From NCBI RefSeq assembly GCF_000172155.1, contig NZ_ABIZ01000001.1:5985105-6049104 (forward strand): a stretch of DNA of 64,000 nucleotides, given 5' to 3'. Positions 61,501 through 64,000 of this stretch are shown in pieces; position 1 is the first letter of the stretch, and each line of letters starts with the position of its first letter. Under the pieces are notes generated by a model that worked only from the letters and a program-made list of their open reading frames with translations, made no database searches and was not told the origin of the DNA. The stretch comes from Verrucomicrobium spinosum DSM 4136 = JCM 18804 (GTDB lineage Bacteria > Verrucomicrobiota > Verrucomicrobiia > Verrucomicrobiales > Verrucomicrobiaceae). Both the position numbers and the translations under genes were made by a program.

Positions 61501-62562
61501 ATGAAACGGTTTCTCACTCCCGCATTGCTCTGCGCTCCGGTGCTGGCCCTCTGTCCGACCGCTTCCGCTCAAGAAGCCCCCGCGCTCACTCCCGAGCAGA
61601 CCGCGAGCATCATGAAGCAACTCGAACAAATCGAGGGGCAGATCACCAAGAACCGCGGCGATGCCCTCAGCGCGGCCTTGACCCGCTTCCGAGCCGCCAT
61701 GAACGGAGACAAGGAGGCGATCGACCTGTGGCTTGCCTGTAACAAACTTGAAAACTTCGACAAGCGCGACCTCAAGGCCACGGAATTCCAGACCTGGAAG
61801 GATCAGCAGGATAACCGGATGAAGGACCCTGATTTCGCCACCGGTCTGCGTCTTCAGTTGGAATATCTTGTCCTCAGCATCCAGGCTCAAGATATCAAGG
61901 ACATCGAGAAGATGGGCCCAACTGTCGCCGCATTGCAGGCCTACCTTCCTAAGACCATCGGTGCCGTACAGGCCACCATGAAGCACAACGCTTCCGGGGC
62001 CGTTGAGGAAAAGAATCCTGGAGGTCGTGGGCCTGGCGGCAACAGAGGCGGCGGCGGTGGCAACCGAGGAGGCGGCGGCGGCAACTTGGGACAGATGCTC
62101 CGTCAGCCCGTTAAGGGCTCCATCTTCAGCCAGGCTTACACGCTGGACCAGATGATGAACCGTCAGGATTGGGAGTACTCCCCCCTGAACATCAACGGCA
62201 TCTACAAGAACGTCATCCTCCCCTACTACCTGGATCAGAAACCAGCGGATGTCCCTGCCCAGTATGATGCGATGATCAACGCTGAGCTGACCATGCGAAA
62301 AGGGACCATGAGCGAAACGGAGTTTGCCCAATACTACAAGGAAGAAGGTCCCGACCTCCAGTGGGGCAGGGCCAGCTACCTCCTCCAGCACAAGATCACG
62401 CCAATTCTGGCCATGGCCGACATGCTCAAGATCATCCGTGAGAACCCCACCCACCCCAAGGCGGGCGGTTGGGTGAAACAACTTCGCGAGGCGGTCAACC
62501 AGACCCAGATCCCCACCACGCCGACCTCCTCAGAGCCGGCACCCGCCGCCCCCCAAACCTAG
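61501..62562 (+). CDS. Exported hypothetical protein with Gly/Arg-rich linker
   Basis: About 353 residues, not recognised. A signal peptide (MKRFLTPALLCAPVLALCPTASAQ) supports the ATG at 61501; an ATG six codons earlier is also possible. Helical segments before and after flank a Gly-rich linker of about 25 residues near residues 175-200 (GGRGPGGNRGGGG and similar). The part after it has a YTLDQMMNRQDWEYSPLNINGIYKNVILPYYL segment and ends in a Pro/Ala-rich tail. It looks like a soluble periplasmic protein of two helical halves. It is followed by a terminator. Confidence 0.75.
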   Translation: MKRFLTPALLCAPVLALCPTASAQEAPALTPEQTASIMKQLEQIEGQITKNRGDALSAALTRFRAAMNGDKEAIDLWLACNKLENFDKRDLKATEFQTWKDQQDNRMKDPDFATGLRLQLEYLVLSIQAQDIKDIEKMGPTVAALQAYLPKTIGAVQATMKHNASGAVEEKNPGGRGPGGNRGGGGGNRGGGGGNLGQMLRQPVKGSIFSQAYTLDQMMNRQDWEYSPLNINGIYKNVILPYYLDQKPADVPAQYDAMINAELTMRKGTMSETEFAQYYKEEGPDLQWGRASYLLQHKITPILAMADMLKIIRENPTHPKAGGWVKQLREAVNQTQIPTTPTSSEPAPAAPQT

Positions 62563-62598
62563 CGGCAGGCAGGGTCACTCCCGGCCATCGTTTCCTAT

Positions 62599-62629
62599 AG
62601 CCGGACCCCCAGCGGGGCCCGGCTTTTTT
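62599..62629 (+). terminator. Intrinsic terminator
   Basis: A GC-rich stem (AGCCGG-A-CCCCC against GGGG-C-CCGGCT, 62599-62624) with a short AGC loop is followed by six T. It lies 37 bp after the exported hypothetical gene and before the convergent MurQ-fusion gene. Confidence 0.85.
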
Positions 62630-62638
62630 ACGGCCGGA

Positions 62639-64000
62639 TCACGGCTGTTCAGGTGACCGGTGACTGCTGCCCTGCACCAGCCGGACCGCCTCCTTCACCC
62701 GCCAGCCAGCCGTCTCCAGCATCGCCAGCGCCGCCGCCGCCTCGCATCCTGTTATTTCCCTTACCAGGCGTACCGCACGATCCTTGAGTTTCACATTGCT
62801 CGCATTCAGGTCCACCATCAGATTGCTCACCACCTTGCCGGTGTGCACCATGGCCAGGGTGGTCAGCGTATTGAGCACCACCTTGGTGGCCGTGCCAGCC
62901 TTCAGTCGCGTGGAGCCCGTGAGCACTTCCGGCCCCGTATTGACCCTCAAGATGCGATCTGGAGCGTGCTTCGGAGCCACTTCCAGCGCGGGATTGAAGC
63001 ACAACATGGCCGTGACCGCACCAAGCCGGCGGGCCTCATGCAAAGCCCCCCAGACAAACGGTGTGCGCCCGCTCGCAGCAATCCCCAGCACCACATCTCC
63101 ACGACGGACGCCGCGATAGCGCACCGCATCCGCACCTGCCGCCGAGTTGTCCTCCGCCCCCTCCACCGCCGACCAGATGGCCCGCCGGCCACCGGCCATG
63201 ATTCCTTGAACCTGATCCGGTGGCACGCGAAATGTCGGAGGACACTCGCTGGCATCCAGCACGCCCAGCCGGCCGCTGGTGCCAGCGCCCACATAATAGA
63301 GGCGCCGCCCCGCCTTGAAGGCGCGCACCGTTTGCTCAACCAGCCACTCCAAGTCCTCGGCCACCTCCAAGACCGCCGCGCAGGACGCTTCACTCTCCCG
63401 GATCATGAGGCGCACCGCCTCTGAAAGCGGCATGGTGTCCAGATGCATGGAAGCAGGATTGCGCTGCTCGGTGGGAGACTTTGCCAGTGAAGCCAGAGCG
63501 ACTACCTCCACATCGCTAGTCAACGGCGCAGCGCCTCGCGGACGAAGTGACTGCCCGGTCTGCAACAAGGGAGCCCGTGATCGGGCCAGTGCCACCGCCC
63601 CCCACACGCTTTCGCGGTCCAGGGGACGAATGCTTGATTGGGGTCGATGAATAGACAGCAGGCTGGACACTTCACCAGAAAAACGGGGCTGTTTGAGAAG
63701 CGTGCTCCCCGCCAGGATGTATTGCACCTTGGCGTCAGCATGCACCAGATGGTGCGTGCATCGGGCCGCCATGTCGGCAAGCTTTTGCGCAGCATCGTGC
63801 ACGAGCTGAGTGGCCAGATCGTCACCCCGGCCCGCCTCAGTGAAGACGGTGATCGCCAGCCGGGCAATCTCCTGTTTCTCCGCCTCCTGGGTCCACGGGA
63901 TCAGATCATCCGGATGATTCAGCAACAGAGCCTGCAAGATGGCCTCACCCAGGGCCGGGAACCGGCCGTTGACATCATGCTGGTACACCACCGCACGGAG
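62639..64000 (-). CDS. murQ: BadF-type sugar kinase fused to N-acetylmuramic acid 6-phosphate etherase, 5' end outside window
   Basis: The frame is open to the window edge, so the N-terminus is missing. The visible first 140 residues (VVYQHDVNGRFPALGEAILQAL, LVHDAAQKLADMA, YILAGSTLLKQ) are the end of a BadF/BcrA-type ATPase fold, as in N-acetylglucosamine or anhydro-MurNAc kinases. From about residue 180 a complete MurQ domain follows: ASMHLDTMPLSEAVRLMIRE, YVGAGTSGRLGVLDASECPPTF, DVVLGIAASGRTPFV, and LKAGTATKVVLNTLTTLAMVHTGKV. It would phosphorylate a cell-wall amino sugar and remove its lactyl ether, yielding GlcNAc-6-phosphate for recycling. Confidence 0.9.
   Translation of the reverse strand, partial: LRAVVYQHDVNGRFPALGEAILQALLLNHPDDLIPWTQEAEKQEIARLAITVFTEAGRGDDLATQLVHDAAQKLADMAARCTHHLVHADAKVQYILAGSTLLKQPRFSGEVSSLLSIHRPQSSIRPLDRESVWGAVALARSRAPLLQTGQSLRPRGAAPLTSDVEVVALASLAKSPTEQRNPASMHLDTMPLSEAVRLMIRESEASCAAVLEVAEDLEWLVEQTVRAFKAGRRLYYVGAGTSGRLGVLDASECPPTFRVPPDQVQGIMAGGRRAIWSAVEGAEDNSAAGADAVRYRGVRRGDVVLGIAASGRTPFVWGALHEARRLGAVTAMLCFNPALEVAPKHAPDRILRVNTGPEVLTGSTRLKAGTATKVVLNTLTTLAMVHTGKVVSNLMVDLNASNVKLKDRAVRLVREITGCEAAAALAMLETAGWRVKEAVRLVQGSSHRSPEQP

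Overview
The window looks like a chromosomal piece of a GC-rich, free-living Gram-negative bacterium, most probably a member of the Verrucomicrobiota. This is inferred from gene content: lpxB and an L,D-transpeptidase indicate an outer membrane and peptidoglycan. A run of secreted ThuA, sulfatase, SGNH and agarase-like enzymes, plus kinase/PEGA/FGE-like fusions, is typical of the Planctomycetes-Verrucomicrobia group. No rRNA or tRNA gene is visible, so the placement is not proven from sequence alone.

Layout: (1) 1-8.24 kb, minus strand, is a tellurium-resistance-type (Ter) stress cluster: TerB, a two-domain TerA-like protein, two TerD proteins, then ATP-grasp, PRTase/TRSP, HAD, StiP/PELOTA and CitE-like genes. 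The last five form the Ter-linked nucleoside-like metabolite module proposed from comparative genomics. (2) 8.4-20.8 kb holds mostly secreted enzymes: sulfatase, rhodanese-YceI, two tandem ThuA proteins, a double SGNH esterase, a GH50/agarase-like hydrolase, a beta-helix protein and a ceramidase-like protein. (3) 20.9-26.1 kb carries polX, divergent from ilvB and ilvN; a four-helix-bundle gene flanked by imperfect inverted repeats sits between the two ilv genes. (4) 26.2-34.5 kb is signal transduction: a four-PAS histidine kinase, a REC-histidine kinase, a graveyard of broken chemosensory genes (cheA, SpoIIE-type regulator, histidine kinase, cheR, cheW), and two intact single-domain response regulators.

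(5) 34.6-43.99 kb: rhodanese, H-type lectin, a Doc/AbrB toxin-antitoxin pair with a clear palindromic operator, recD2, TerC, CYTH phosphatase, a BcsA/Csl-like glycosyltransferase and an L,D-transpeptidase. (6) 44.02-44.66 kb is a five-copy tandem repeat of about 130 bp, each unit with two small hairpins. (7) 44.7-51.3 kb: a kinase with a non-catalytic FGE-like domain, a LolA-like protein, and two glycosyltransferase genes separated by a complete ISAs1-family insertion sequence with 9-bp target duplications. (8) 51.4-57.3 kb: two unusual hypothetical genes and a minus-strand envelope-precursor operon (GHMP sugar kinase, galU, Gfo/Idh/MocA oxidoreductase, lpxB). (9) 57.5-64 kb: deoC, a REP-like intergenic region, a membrane protein and winged-helix regulator with a 7-3-7 palindrome repeated upstream of ispH, a diiron ferritin-like protein, an exported hypothetical protein, and a kinase-MurQ fusion running off the window end.

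The strongest leads are the complete Ter metabolite module, the tandem hairpin repeat, the operator pair that appears to place ispH under a local winged-helix regulator, the inverted-repeat-flanked four-helix-bundle cassette inside the ilv operon, and the decayed chemosensory cluster whose cheW may be recoverable because its two frameshifts fall in long homopolymers.
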